Shown in pieces: positions 1 through 8,368 of a stretch of 64,000 bases of DNA. The stretch covers positions 147,152-211,151 of the forward strand of contig CANFXW010000001.1 of NCBI GenBank assembly GCA_947451145.1. Reading direction: 5' to 3'. A program made the translations under genes and the position numbers. The notes under the pieces are model-generated. The model was given only the letters and a program-made list of their open reading frames with translations, searched no databases and had not been told where the DNA came from. This DNA is from Sphingomonadaceae bacterium (GTDB lineage: Bacteria > Pseudomonadota > Alphaproteobacteria > Sphingomonadales > Sphingomonadaceae). Numbering within the stretch: position 1 is the first letter of the stretch; each line of letters opens with the position of its first letter.

Positions 1-119
1 AACGGCTGGCTGACGTAAAGTGCCCGCGCAGCATCGATTTCGAGCAGGAGTTGCCCCGCGCGGAAACAGGCAAGCTGTACAAGAAAGAGCTCAAGGCCCG
101 TTATTGGCCAGCAAGCTAA
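1..119 (+). CDS. acyl-CoA synthetase (AMP-dependent), C-terminal end only
   Basis: Only the last 38 codons are in the window, read in the frame beginning at base 3 and stopping at TAA 117-119. They encode the typical end of fatty-acyl-CoA ligases: a LPRAETGKLYKK motif in which the Lys of TGK is the family's adenylation-step lysine, followed by the usual LKARYW tail. The family activates carboxylic acids to CoA thioesters using ATP. It converges on the minus-strand operon that follows, with an 8-base gap, and its role fits the CoA-dependent catabolic genes around it. The start and substrate-binding domain lie outside the window. Confidence 0.8.
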   Translation, partial: RLADVKCPRSIDFEQELPRAETGKLYKKELKARYWPAS

Positions 120-127
120 CGCTCACC

Positions 128-574
128 CTATTCGCGCGGCGCCCTCTTCGCCTCGATGCCTTCGAGCAACCGCCAGATGCGCTGATCGAGGGCTTGGGCG
201 ACTTCGCCGGGCAGAGTTTCCAGAGCCGCTTGCGCCTCCACCAGCAGGCAGCGAAGGCGGTGGCTCTCGCCGTCAAGCACACTGAGTTTCAGCCCCGGAT
301 CGGCTGATCCAGCGGCCTCTCGCAACCGGCTGGCGAGAGGTTCGGCCAGCAGCACAGCCGCCTCGCCCAGAATGGCGCGAATGGACGCATTCTCTTCAAC
401 GCGCATCTCGGCCGCATCATCAACGCTATTGGCGCAAATAGTGAGCAACATGCAGGAAAGGCGCGCCATCTGTGCTGCAAACGGATCGCCGATTTCCGGG
501 CTGATCCGCTCGGCCAAAAGTTCGCGAATACCGTGTAGCGTGTTGTCGAGCGTAAGGATCTTGGCGTCCGTCAT
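128..574 (-). CDS. small helical protein of unknown function, partner of APH-type kinase
   Basis: A 148-residue acidic, mostly alpha-helical protein (Leu/Ala/Glu-rich, no signal peptide or membrane segment). The ATG at 572-574 overlaps the TGA of the upstream phosphotransferase gene in an ATGA arrangement, so the two are probably translationally coupled; a longer reading upstream would run through the kinase gene and is unlikely. It is the last gene of the minus-strand operon. I recognise no family by sequence. The tight coupling suggests a partner or regulator of the kinase, which is inference only. Confidence 0.7.
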   Translation of the reverse strand: MTDAKILTLDNTLHGIRELLAERISPEIGDPFAAQMARLSCMLLTICANSVDDAAEMRVEENASIRAILGEAAVLLAEPLASRLREAAGSADPGLKLSVLDGESHRLRCLLVEAQAALETLPGEVAQALDQRIWRLLEGIEAKRAPRE

Positions 575-1587
575 CCCATGGCCCCCCGTTCGCGCATGAG
601 TTTGATCGTAAGATCGCGATGGAAATGACCTGCACGAATGCCCGACAGGGCTATCGTCATGTCGCGGTTCTTGCCCGAGGCATAGCTGGAGGCGGCCGTT
701 GTCCAGATCACGCAGGCCTTCACTGCAGAAAACAGCTGCCACCAGCGCAGGGCTTCGCGGTCTACGCGCATGCCGCTCGCTGCTTCCCATTCTGCCAGTC
801 CCTCATCGAGTGGCAGATGGCGGGTGATCGGCCAGAAGGGGTCAATCGCCCAGGTTACATCTTCCAGCGGATCGCCGACGTGACACATTTCCCAATCGAG
901 GATCGCGCTGATCTGGCCATCGGGCGTGAACAGGAAATTGCCCGAGCGATAGTCGCCGTGAACGATAGCAGGTTTTGTAGGTTCGGGCGGCGGATTGCGG
1001 CGCAGCCAGCGCATCGCCCCGCGCACGGCTGGCTCGATCAGCGCTTCGCCTTCGTCAAGGATACCTTCCCAGCGATCAAGCTCTAGCGACCAAAAGCCGG
1101 ATTTTGCAGCCCCGTTGCGCAGGCTCTCGAGCCCCACTGCATGGTGATCAATCGCCGCAAGACGACCCATGATTGACCAGAACTGGCGGCCAATAGCTTC
1201 GCCGTGGCCATCATAGGGATCGCTGGGAGAGAACGGGCTGCCGGGTTTGCCGGGGCACATGTCCATGATGAAGAACGGCCGGTCGAGCCACTTTGGATCG
1301 AGCTCAAGGAAATAGACGCCGGGGATCGGCACGCCCTGCCCGGCAAGCGCGCGGTAGACGTTGAATTCCAGATCCCGCTCGGCCACGACCAGCCCCGCAG
1401 GCGCATCGCGGCGCAGGATCAGGCGGCGCTCTATGCCTTGTCCGTCTTCACTCCAGCAAGCGCGGAAGCGGAACGTTTCCTGACTGGAGCCACCATAGAT
1501 GCGCCCGAGTTCATCTACTACGACATCGCTGGCGGCAGGCATGGAGTGCGCCATATAGGCAGCAATGCGGTCTTCCAGTTCACTCAT
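571..1587 (-). CDS. phosphotransferase family protein (APH/choline kinase fold)
   Basis: A 338-residue APH-family kinase-like protein. The Brenner motif HGDYRSGNFLF spans about residues 210-220 (catalytic Asp212), and the metal-binding DWE is at 231-233. An N-terminal glycine-rich GGSSQETF segment near 32-39 matches the nucleotide-binding lobe. Family members beside acyl-CoA dehydrogenases in actinobacteria and proteobacteria resemble the N-terminal domain of ACAD10/11, where phosphorylation of 4-hydroxyacyl-CoA has been shown. That suggests a role in hydroxy-acyl-CoA breakdown here, but the substrate is not readable from sequence. It overlaps the upstream AttH-like gene by 4 bases and the downstream small protein by 4 bases. 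Confidence 0.85.
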   Translation of the reverse strand: MSELEDRIAAYMAHSMPAASDVVVDELGRIYGGSSQETFRFRACWSEDGQGIERRLILRRDAPAGLVVAERDLEFNVYRALAGQGVPIPGVYFLELDPKWLDRPFFIMDMCPGKPGSPFSPSDPYDGHGEAIGRQFWSIMGRLAAIDHHAVGLESLRNGAAKSGFWSLELDRWEGILDEGEALIEPAVRGAMRWLRRNPPPEPTKPAIVHGDYRSGNFLFTPDGQISAILDWEMCHVGDPLEDVTWAIDPFWPITRHLPLDEGLAEWEAASGMRVDREALRWWQLFSAVKACVIWTTAASSYASGKNRDMTIALSGIRAGHFHRDLTIKLMRERGAMG

Positions 1588-2684
1588 GGTACGTCGAACA
1601 TGCTGGTGAATCCCGAAGGCACATGGCGGCCGAGCACGATCGATTCAAAGCAACCCTGCCCGTTCAGCATCTTCCCATCCGGCGTAGTCATGCGAAGCTG
1701 CGCAAACGCCTGCGGATGCTCGTAGCGCGATTCATATTTTGCCTCGGAGACACTGGCGATTTCATCATAGCCGACCGCCAATGGCCCCTTGTTGAGGCCA
1801 TGCGACCAATCCGGGTTCATGTACCCGATGCCCGAGAGATAAAAACGCGGCCCCGCCTTGATCTCGATGCGGTATTCGCCGCCTTCCTCGTCGCGTGCCG
1901 TGACGATACCGCCTGCCGGGAAGCGGGTTCCGGGTACGAAGTCCACCTCCAGCCGCGCGCCGTGCAGGTGCTCAACCGCGCCGCCATCGCGGACCATGGC
2001 AAGGCCAAGGTTCCACACTTTGCCATCGCCATCTTCGTTGACGAAGAAGTGCACGATGCGGTCTTCGAAATGGGCCGGAAGCCAGAACCACCAGACCTGG
2101 AATTCGGCTACAGTTACCTGCTGCTGCGGATCGCGCATTCCGACATGGCGGACCCCCCAGGACCGGTCCCGCGTCCCCAGAGTGGTCGCCTCATCCAACG
2201 TGATCTCGCGCCCGCCGGCCTTGATCCAGCCCGACCAGCGGCCAAGCTGGGTCATGCGGGTGACGTCCTGCACGATACGCGGGCCATTGCGCCGGACCGT
2301 GCGCGGTTCTTCAATAGGAGCGTGCCTGCCAGTAATGACGAGGTCGGCAGAGATACCGTTTTCGTTGTCCTCAATCACGACCCGAAGCTTGTGCAAGGGT
2401 TCCAGCACTTCGACCCGGATCGGGCCGACCTGGGTGTCCATGCGTTCCATGTGCAGGTGGCGCGAGGCATGCAGATTGTACTGCACATCACCGATACGCA
2501 CAGCAAAGGCCGCGTCCATGATGTTGAGATGCGGATAGACGCCAAGCGCCGCGCCGAAATAGACCTCTCCATCGGTGGTGTAACCGTTGAAGAAATAACG
2601 GTCATAGAAGTTGCGGTCCGTGCCTGAAAAGGCAATCGGATCGGGCGTCTGGTGAATGGGGTAATCGTCGCCCTTGCTCAGCAT
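1584..2684 (-). CDS. AttH/CrtC-like lipocalin-domain protein (DUF7064/7065 type)
   Basis: A 366-residue soluble protein rich in Trp, Tyr, Gly and beta-strand segments, with no signal peptide. Its layout (N-terminal beta-rich domain, a WSGW segment in the middle, C-terminal beta domain with a HGLNKGP stretch) resembles the duplicated lipocalin fold of AttH and hydroxyneurosporene synthase (CrtC)-like proteins. CrtC adds water to a carotenoid double bond, so a hydratase or hydrophobic-ligand role is possible; I see no proven catalytic residues. It sits between a DUF3237 gene and an APH kinase in one operon. A second protein of the same general type lies at 32053-33096 at the other end of the cluster. 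Confidence 0.65.
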   Translation of the reverse strand: MLSKGDDYPIHQTPDPIAFSGTDRNFYDRYFFNGYTTDGEVYFGAALGVYPHLNIMDAAFAVRIGDVQYNLHASRHLHMERMDTQVGPIRVEVLEPLHKLRVVIEDNENGISADLVITGRHAPIEEPRTVRRNGPRIVQDVTRMTQLGRWSGWIKAGGREITLDEATTLGTRDRSWGVRHVGMRDPQQQVTVAEFQVWWFWLPAHFEDRIVHFFVNEDGDGKVWNLGLAMVRDGGAVEHLHGARLEVDFVPGTRFPAGGIVTARDEEGGEYRIEIKAGPRFYLSGIGYMNPDWSHGLNKGPLAVGYDEIASVSEAKYESRYEHPQAFAQLRMTTPDGKMLNGQGCFESIVLGRHVPSGFTSMFDVP

Positions 2685-2699
2685 GCTCTGGCCTTTCCC

Positions 2700-3128
2700 T
2701 CAGCGAACTTCGAAAAATTCATAATCCAGCTTGCCGCCGTCAGCATCCAGAACAAGTTTGCCCTTGCCCGCAGCCTGCACGCAATTGAGCCAGGAATAGC
2801 GCGGGTCGCCGGTTTCAAATACCGGCGCAGCATAGGCCGTTAGTCCCGCTGCCGGATTCGACATGTCCAAACGTCCGCCATAGCTCATGTAGATCAGCGC
2901 ATCGTCCTCAGTACGCAGCGTCAATCTTGCGTCAATCACGCCGATGCCGCTGCTTGCAACCATCCAATCGGCTGCAGCCGCACTCGCCAATACTGCGTTG
3001 ATCCGCTCACCCGATACTGTGGCGCTGCGGATACCGCCAACGAAGCGCGGACCGGCTGGACCAGCGCCAACATTGAGGCTGGGTGCCAGTTCCAGTGCCA
3101 TGGTGAAAAGCGGGACAAATTCAGTCAC
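2700..3128 (-). CDS. DUF3237 family protein
   Basis: A 142-residue beta-rich protein matching the DUF3237 pattern: an early LxVGAGPAGPRFVGG segment, SGERIN, a central GVIDARLTLRTEDDALIYM strand pair and a C-terminal YSWLNCVQAAGKG. The start is taken as GTG at 3126-3128 because an AGGAG sits 7 bases upstream (complement of 3136-3140); the longer reading with no such site overlaps the hydratase gene. Function is unknown for the family, though members recur in aromatic and terpenoid degradation clusters. It follows the enoyl-CoA hydratase by 20 bases. Confidence 0.75.
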   Translation of the reverse strand: MTEFVPLFTMALELAPSLNVGAGPAGPRFVGGIRSATVSGERINAVLASAAAADWMVASSGIGVIDARLTLRTEDDALIYMSYGGRLDMSNPAAGLTAYAAPVFETGDPRYSWLNCVQAAGKGKLVLDADGGKLDYEFFEVR

Positions 3129-3148
3129 ATTCAATCTCCTGTTTGGCC

Positions 3149-3943
3149 TTAACGGCCCGTCCACACCGGCGCGCGCTTTTCAAGGAACGCCCGAGGCCCT
3201 TCCTTGAAATCTTCGGTCTTGCGCAAGGCGATCATGCGGGCCGAGACAAAGGCACGCCCGGCGCCATCCGGCTGATTCCAGCTTTCGCGCGCAGCGGCCA
3301 AGGTATATTGCACTGCGAGAGGCGCGTTGGCGGCAATTTCTTCGGCGAGTGCAAGCGCTGCTGTCAGGGCCTGACCGGCAGGGACTAGCCGGTTTACCAG
3401 CCCGACCCGGTGGGCAAAGGCGGCATCAAAATTGTTTCCCGTCGCCAGAATTTCATAAGCCAGATTGCGCGGCAGGGCATTGACCAGCCGGTGCACGCCG
3501 CCCGCTCCGGCCATAAGCCCACGCTTGGTTTCAGGAAGGCCAAATTGGGCTGTTTCCGAAGCAACAATCATGTCGCAAGCCAGGCACATTTCCGCACCGC
3601 CTGCCAGCGCCATGCCTTCAACCACTGCGATCCACGGCTTGGTTCTCGCAATGTAGACAAAGCCGCCAAAGCCGCCTGTCGTGGTATCCAGCTCCCGCCC
3701 GCGGCCCGCCGCTACCGCACCCAGATCGGCACCGGCGCAGAAAACTCGGGGTTCGCTGGAATTGAGCAGCACCACGCGGATTTCCGGATCATTCTCAACC
3801 CGGTTGACGATTGCGTCCATTGCCGTGGCAATCTCCGGGCTGATGGCATTGCGCTTGTCCGGGCGGTTCAACGAAACCAGCGCAATGTTCGGCGTCAGCA
3901 TTTCGAACAGGACGGGTTCAGCGGCGGGAGAAGTTTCGGTCAT
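3149..3943 (-). CDS. enoyl-CoA hydratase/isomerase family protein
   Basis: A 264-residue crotonase-fold protein of standard length. NRPDKRNAIS near 26-35, the oxyanion-hole motifs CAGAD (69-73) and AGGAEM (114-119), and Glu118 and Glu138 at the two usual acid/base positions support hydratase activity on a 2-enoyl-CoA. It lies in the minus-strand operon with an alcohol dehydrogenase and an SDR, consistent with one round of beta-oxidation. Isomerase or hydrolase activity cannot be excluded, since the crotonase family is mechanistically broad. Confidence 0.88.
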   Translation of the reverse strand: MTETSPAAEPVLFEMLTPNIALVSLNRPDKRNAISPEIATAMDAIVNRVENDPEIRVVLLNSSEPRVFCAGADLGAVAAGRGRELDTTTGGFGGFVYIARTKPWIAVVEGMALAGGAEMCLACDMIVASETAQFGLPETKRGLMAGAGGVHRLVNALPRNLAYEILATGNNFDAAFAHRVGLVNRLVPAGQALTAALALAEEIAANAPLAVQYTLAAARESWNQPDGAGRAFVSARMIALRKTEDFKEGPRAFLEKRAPVWTGR

Positions 3944-3969
3944 GGATTTTTCCTGAAATGGGATGTCAA

Positions 3970-5067
3970 TCAGTTGTCAAAGACGATGACCGAACGCGCC
4001 ACGGCTCCGGTGTTCATGTCGTCAAAGGCTTCATTGATTTCTTCAAGCGGTCGGCGGCGCGAAATCATGTCGTCAAGTTTCAGCCGGCCGTTCATATAGA
4101 AATCGACATAACGCGGGATGTCGATTGAATTGCGCACGCCGCCCATCATCGTTCCCTGGACCTTCTTTTCGCGCAGGAATGCCAGAGCAGAGAATTCGAC
4201 CTTCAGATCGTAGCGGGCTGCACCGACGATGGTTTCTGTGCCGCCCTTTGCCAGCATCTTGTAGCCATCTTCGATCGTCTGCTTCAGCCCGATGCATTCA
4301 AGCACATGGTCGACACCGCGACCGTTCGTCATCCCCATGATCTGCGCGACAGCGTTTCCTTTAGAGCCATCGACGCCGTCGGTCGCGCCAAAGGTGCGCG
4401 CCATGTCGAGCTTGGATGCGACCCGGTCGACGGCAAAAATGCGCCCTGCCCCGGCAATCGCTGATCCCGCAATGGCCGACAGTCCGACTCCGCCGCAGCC
4501 GATCACCGCCACGCTCTCTCCCGGCCGCACCGATGCAGAACGGATGGCTGCACCAAGCCCGGTGGTAACGCCGCAACCGATCAGGCTGGCTTGCTCGAAG
4601 GGCATATCGTGGCGGATCGCCACGCAGCCACTTTCATGGACGAGGATCTGTTCGGCAAAGGCACCCATGCTCATGAAAGGTTCAAACCGTTCATCGCCCT
4701 TGAACAGGCGCGGCGGCTCGTCGGCTTTGCGCATGGCGTCGGGCGTATAGCAGCGGTGACTGTTGCCCCCGTGGCATTGTTCGCAGTGGCCGCAGTGGAA
4801 GGTCAGGCAAACGACAACGTGATCACCCGGCTTGATCGTGTGCACTTCGGGGCCAACCTCCTCGACAATGCCTGCCGCTTCGTGACCGAGTACGGCCGGC
4901 AACGGGAGCTGCAAGTCACCGGTTAGAATGTGCATATCCGAATGGCAGACGCCAACCGCCTTGAGGCGAACAAGAACTTCACGGCCGATCGGCTTTGAGA
5001 TCGAGATGTCCTCGATCTCCATGCGCTTGCCCATTTCACGGAATACCGCTGCTTTCATCACACTCAC
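3970..5067 (-). CDS. zinc-dependent alcohol dehydrogenase (MDR, class III-like)
   Basis: A 365-residue medium-chain dehydrogenase. Catalytic zinc ligands are Cys41 (GVCHSD), His62-Glu63 (GHE) and Cys165 (GCGVTTG). The structural zinc lobe has four Cys at 92, 95, 98 and 106. The NAD-binding turn GCGGVG is at 190-195. The family oxidises primary or secondary alcohols to aldehydes or ketones with NAD, and similar enzymes in actinobacterial and sphingomonad clusters use glutathione- or mycothiol-free substrates. It lies between the SDR and the enoyl-CoA hydratase with short gaps (39 and 26 bases), so co-transcription is likely. Confidence 0.88.
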   Translation of the reverse strand: MSVMKAAVFREMGKRMEIEDISISKPIGREVLVRLKAVGVCHSDMHILTGDLQLPLPAVLGHEAAGIVEEVGPEVHTIKPGDHVVVCLTFHCGHCEQCHGGNSHRCYTPDAMRKADEPPRLFKGDERFEPFMSMGAFAEQILVHESGCVAIRHDMPFEQASLIGCGVTTGLGAAIRSASVRPGESVAVIGCGGVGLSAIAGSAIAGAGRIFAVDRVASKLDMARTFGATDGVDGSKGNAVAQIMGMTNGRGVDHVLECIGLKQTIEDGYKMLAKGGTETIVGAARYDLKVEFSALAFLREKKVQGTMMGGVRNSIDIPRYVDFYMNGRLKLDDMISRRRPLEEINEAFDDMNTGAVARSVIVFDN

Positions 5068-5106
5068 TCCTCAGGGCTACCGGTAGCGCGCCCAATTCTG
5101 TTGGGC

Positions 5107-5886
5107 TTATTTTGCAGTGAACCGTACACCCGCATCAAGCCGGATCGCCTGGGCATTCATATACCCATTGCGCACCAGTTCCATCGCCAGCGATGCATAT
5201 TCCGGTGCCTCGCCAAAGCGGTTGGGGAATGCTGTCATGGCGCAAAGGCGGTCTTTCATTTCCTGCGGCGCGCGGTTCATCATCGGGGTGGAAAAGATAC
5301 CCGGAAGGATCGTGTTGATGCGGATGCCGAAACGTCCCAGATCGCGGGCGATCGGAAGGGTCATGCCAACAATCGCGGCCTTGCCTGCAGCATAGGCAGC
5401 TTGCCCCATCTGGCCGTCCTGGGCGGCGACCGAGCCGGTGCAAACGATCGCGCCGCGCTCGCCATCAATCGGATCCAGTGTAGCGCACCCGGCAGCGAAG
5501 CGCGTGATCGTGGCGAAAGTGCCCACGGCATTGAGCGTGAGGACATGGGCAAATTCAGCGGTCGGGAAAAGCGAAATCGCTCCGGTTTCACGATCCTTGC
5601 GGATGGTTGCCTTGGCGTTGCCATTGCCTGCGCAGGAAATCAGGATGCGCTCCTGACCGTTCGCTGCGCGCGCTTTGGCGAAGGCGGCATCGAGCGTTTC
5701 GTCTGACAGGACATTGGCTTCACAGAAGACTGAGCCGGTCTCGGCAGCCGCTGCTTCACCAGCTTCAGGGTTGAGATCGAAGATTGCGACTTTGACACCG
5801 GCGGCCCGAAGCGCCTTAACGCTGGCAAGCCCCAAACCGGACGCGCCGCCCGTAACAATTGCGGCTACGGAAGAATCGATTTTCAT
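5107..5886 (-). CDS. SDR oxidoreductase, HSD10-like
   Basis: A 259-residue classical short-chain dehydrogenase. The cofactor motif TGGASGLG is at 12-19, an Asp (IFDLN) at about 37 follows strand 2 and favours NAD, and Ser152, Tyr165 and Lys169 form the catalytic set. The arrangement and the C-terminal RLDAGVRF ending resemble type-2 3-hydroxyacyl-CoA dehydrogenase/17-beta-HSD10, so oxidation of a 3-hydroxyacyl-CoA is the best guess. The start is the ATG at 5884-5886, preceded by AGAGG; it is the first gene of the minus-strand operon and is divergent from the P450 gene. Confidence 0.87.
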   Translation of the reverse strand: MKIDSSVAAIVTGGASGLGLASVKALRAAGVKVAIFDLNPEAGEAAAAETGSVFCEANVLSDETLDAAFAKARAANGQERILISCAGNGNAKATIRKDRETGAISLFPTAEFAHVLTLNAVGTFATITRFAAGCATLDPIDGERGAIVCTGSVAAQDGQMGQAAYAAGKAAIVGMTLPIARDLGRFGIRINTILPGIFSTPMMNRAPQEMKDRLCAMTAFPNRFGEAPEYASLAMELVRNGYMNAQAIRLDAGVRFTAK

Positions 5887-5975
5887 TGCAAGGCCTCTGT
5901 TGCATTTCTTTGTTTGCGCCTTATTGCCGAGCCACATTGCGAGAGCAAGCACCCTGTCGTTTCCGGAGAGAGTCA
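5887..5975. promoter_or_regulatory. divergent promoter region, SDR operon / P450 operon
   Basis: An 89-base gap separates the starts of two long divergent operons, so it must carry promoters for both unless transcription enters from elsewhere. GGAGAGAG just before 5976 serves as the ribosome binding site of the P450. I could not assign -35 or -10 hexamers or an operator with confidence. Confidence 0.5.
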
Positions 5976-7217
5976 ATGTCAGTTAGCAGCCTGCCAAACG
6001 AGGCAATTGCAGACCCCCGGACGTTCACTGATCCAGCTGCGCTGCACGCCCTGCTCTCCCGCATCCGCCAGACTGATCCGCTGCCTTATATCGAGGCTGA
6101 TGATTATGCCCCGTTCTGGCTGGTCAGCCGCCACATGGATATCATGGAGGTTGAACGTAACGCCAAGCAGTTCATCAACGCTCCGCGCCAGGCCATGTTG
6201 CCCCTATCCTATGAGCGGCAGGCCCGCGCTGCTGCCGGCGGCAAGGATACCTCGGACATCATGCGTAACCTCATCCTGATGGATGGGGCAGAGCACAAGG
6301 CGTACCGTGAAATCACCCAGGCCTATTTCACCCCCAAGGGCCTGCAGGCGGTGAAAGACACGATCGATGATCTGGCCCGCGAATTCATCAGCCGGATGGA
6401 CCAGAAAGAAGGCGAAATCGACTTTGCCGAAGTCGCCATGGCTTTCCCCCTGCGCGTGGTGATGTCGATGCTGACCGTGCCGCCGGAAGACGAGCCCATG
6501 ATGCTGCGACTGACGCAGCAAACCCTTTCGAGCCAGGATCCGGAATTCCAGACCGAGGGCGGCGCGCGCCGCGCGATGCTGGAGATGTACGACTATTTCC
6601 AAAGATTGATTGCCGAGCTGCGCGCCAATCCGAATGACTCGCTTGCCAGCGTTATCTCGAACGCCCGGATCAACGGCGAACTGCTGCCAGATCGCGACGT
6701 TTTCGGCTATTTCAACATCGCTGCAACCGCCGGGCATGATACCACCAGCTATGCCCTTACCAGCGGCACACTCGCCTTCCTGGAAAACCCCGATCAGCTC
6801 GCCAAGTTGCGCGCCGATCCAACGCTGATGCCACTGGCTGTTGAGGAAGTCCTGCGCTGGACCACGCCGGTAAAGCACTTCTGCCGCACCGCGGTGAGTG
6901 ACTGCGTTGTGGCGGGCAAACAGATCAAGGCTGGCGACCACTTGTTGCTCAGCTTCCCTTCGGGCAGTTTTGACGAAGCGATTTATGAGGATCCGTTCGC
7001 CTTCCGGATTGACCGCCGCCCCAATCGCCACCTTGCCTTTGGCACCGGCCCGCATGTGTGCCTGGGCCAGTATCTGGCTCGGATCGAACTCTCTTCGTTT
7101 TTCAGCGAACTGCTGGCGAAGGTGGAGCACCTTGAACTGGCGGGAACGCCGCGTATTGTCGAAGGCAGTTTCGTCGGCGGGGTAAAGCACCTCCCCGTGC
7201 GCTATCGTCTTCGCTAG
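5976..7217 (+). CDS. cytochrome P450
   Basis: A 413-residue soluble bacterial P450. The I-helix oxygen-activation motif AGHDTT is at 252-257, ExxR is Glu291-Arg294, and the heme-binding loop FGTGPHVCLG places the cysteine thiolate at 362. Such enzymes hydroxylate unactivated carbons of terpenoids, steroids or fatty acids with electrons from a ferredoxin. The start is the ATG at 5976, with GGAGAGAG upstream; an upstream in-frame start would run into the divergent SDR gene. It heads the operon with the acyl-CoA dehydrogenases. No ferredoxin or ferredoxin reductase gene is in the window, so redox partners must come from elsewhere. Confidence 0.93.
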   Translation: MSVSSLPNEAIADPRTFTDPAALHALLSRIRQTDPLPYIEADDYAPFWLVSRHMDIMEVERNAKQFINAPRQAMLPLSYERQARAAAGGKDTSDIMRNLILMDGAEHKAYREITQAYFTPKGLQAVKDTIDDLAREFISRMDQKEGEIDFAEVAMAFPLRVVMSMLTVPPEDEPMMLRLTQQTLSSQDPEFQTEGGARRAMLEMYDYFQRLIAELRANPNDSLASVISNARINGELLPDRDVFGYFNIAATAGHDTTSYALTSGTLAFLENPDQLAKLRADPTLMPLAVEEVLRWTTPVKHFCRTAVSDCVVAGKQIKAGDHLLLSFPSGSFDEAIYEDPFAFRIDRRPNRHLAFGTGPHVCLGQYLARIELSSFFSELLAKVEHLELAGTPRIVEGSFVGGVKHLPVRYRLR

Positions 7218-7238
7218 TCGGTCGCCTGGAGCCTTGCC

Positions 7239-8351
7239 ATGAACTTCGAATTTTCGGCAGAGCAACTCCAGCTTAGGGATACGGCACGACGCTTTCTGGC
7301 TGACAAATGCCCCCCCGCTGCTGCCCGCGCCGTATTGGATGGCAAGGTCGATCACGATGCCGCGCTTTGGCAGGGGCTCGCCGAGATGGGGTTTCTGGGA
7401 GTCACCATCCCGGAGGCCTATGGCGGACTGGGCCTTGGCCATCTTGAACTGTGTGTTCTGGCCGAGGAAATGGGCCGGACATTGGCGCCTGTGCCGTTTT
7501 CCTCATCCGTCTACCTCGCCACCGAATTGCTGCTATCGGCTGGAAGCGAAACCCAAAAACAGCACTGGCTTCCGCGGCTCGCGTCGGGGTCGGCAATCGG
7601 CACCTTAGCCCATGCGGAAGCGACAGGAGCTGTCTCGAACGGCAGCCTGACGACGCACCTCGAACACGGCAGATTGTATGGCCAGAAGCTCCCTGTCCCC
7701 GATGGAGAGATAGCTGACTTTGCTGTTGTCACCGCACAGGAAGGCGATGACCTCTCACTGTTCCTCCTGGACCTTTCCGGCGCAGGTGTGACTAGGGAAG
7801 CCGTCAGTACGATTGATCCAAGCCGCCGCCACGCACGCATCGCCTTTTCCGGTGCAAGCGCAGAACCGCTGGGCGAGCGCGGCAACGCCATAGCGCAGAT
7901 CAGCGCCGTGCAGGACCGTGCAGCAGTTCTTTTCGCATTCGAGCAGCTGGGCGGTGCGGATCGCGCGCTCGAAATGGCGCGTGACTATGCCCTGGAACGC
8001 AAGGCTTTTGGCCGGCAGATCGGTTCGTTTCAGGCGATCAAGCACCTGTTGGCCAACATGTACGTCGCGGCAACGCTGGCGCGCTCGAACTGCTATTACG
8101 GAGCTTGGGCGCTGTCGACCGAGGCCCCTGAGCTGCCGGTGGCGGCGGCATCAGCGCGGATCTCTGCAACGCAGGCCTATCAGCTCTGCGCCAAGGATGC
8201 GATCGAGGTGCACGGCGGCATGGGCTTCACCTGGGAGTTCGATTGCCATCTGCATTACCGCCGCTCCAATCTTCTGGCGCTAGCGCTCGGGAGCCTGTCG
8301 TTATGGGAAGACCGGCTGATCGACGCCCTGCGCCAGTCGCAGGCGGCCTGA
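7239..8351 (+). CDS. acyl-CoA dehydrogenase, subunit 1 of an adjacent pair
   Basis: A 370-residue acyl-CoA dehydrogenase. ERKAFGRQIGSFQAIKH (253-269) is the FAD/tetramer-interface signature and HGGMGFTWEFD (325-335) is the C-terminal signature. The segment where MCAD has YEGT (catalytic Glu376) here reads LALALG, so the usual base is absent and the base, if any, lies elsewhere. Immediately downstream is a second, different acyl-CoA dehydrogenase (gap 17 bases). This pairing resembles the alpha2-beta2 heteromeric dehydrogenases of steroid side-chain degradation. FAD-dependent alpha,beta-desaturation is the likely reaction. Confidence 0.9.
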   Translation: MNFEFSAEQLQLRDTARRFLADKCPPAAARAVLDGKVDHDAALWQGLAEMGFLGVTIPEAYGGLGLGHLELCVLAEEMGRTLAPVPFSSSVYLATELLLSAGSETQKQHWLPRLASGSAIGTLAHAEATGAVSNGSLTTHLEHGRLYGQKLPVPDGEIADFAVVTAQEGDDLSLFLLDLSGAGVTREAVSTIDPSRRHARIAFSGASAEPLGERGNAIAQISAVQDRAAVLFAFEQLGGADRALEMARDYALERKAFGRQIGSFQAIKHLLANMYVAATLARSNCYYGAWALSTEAPELPVAAASARISATQAYQLCAKDAIEVHGGMGFTWEFDCHLHYRRSNLLALALGSLSLWEDRLIDALRQSQAA

Positions 8352-8368
8352 AGGGAGCAGCGAGGATC

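Noticed and set aside
6204..7442. Long minus-strand open frame (412 codons) over the P450 gene
   Set aside because: Antisense shadow of the P450, with no ribosome binding site or family motif; the plus frame has all P450 signatures.
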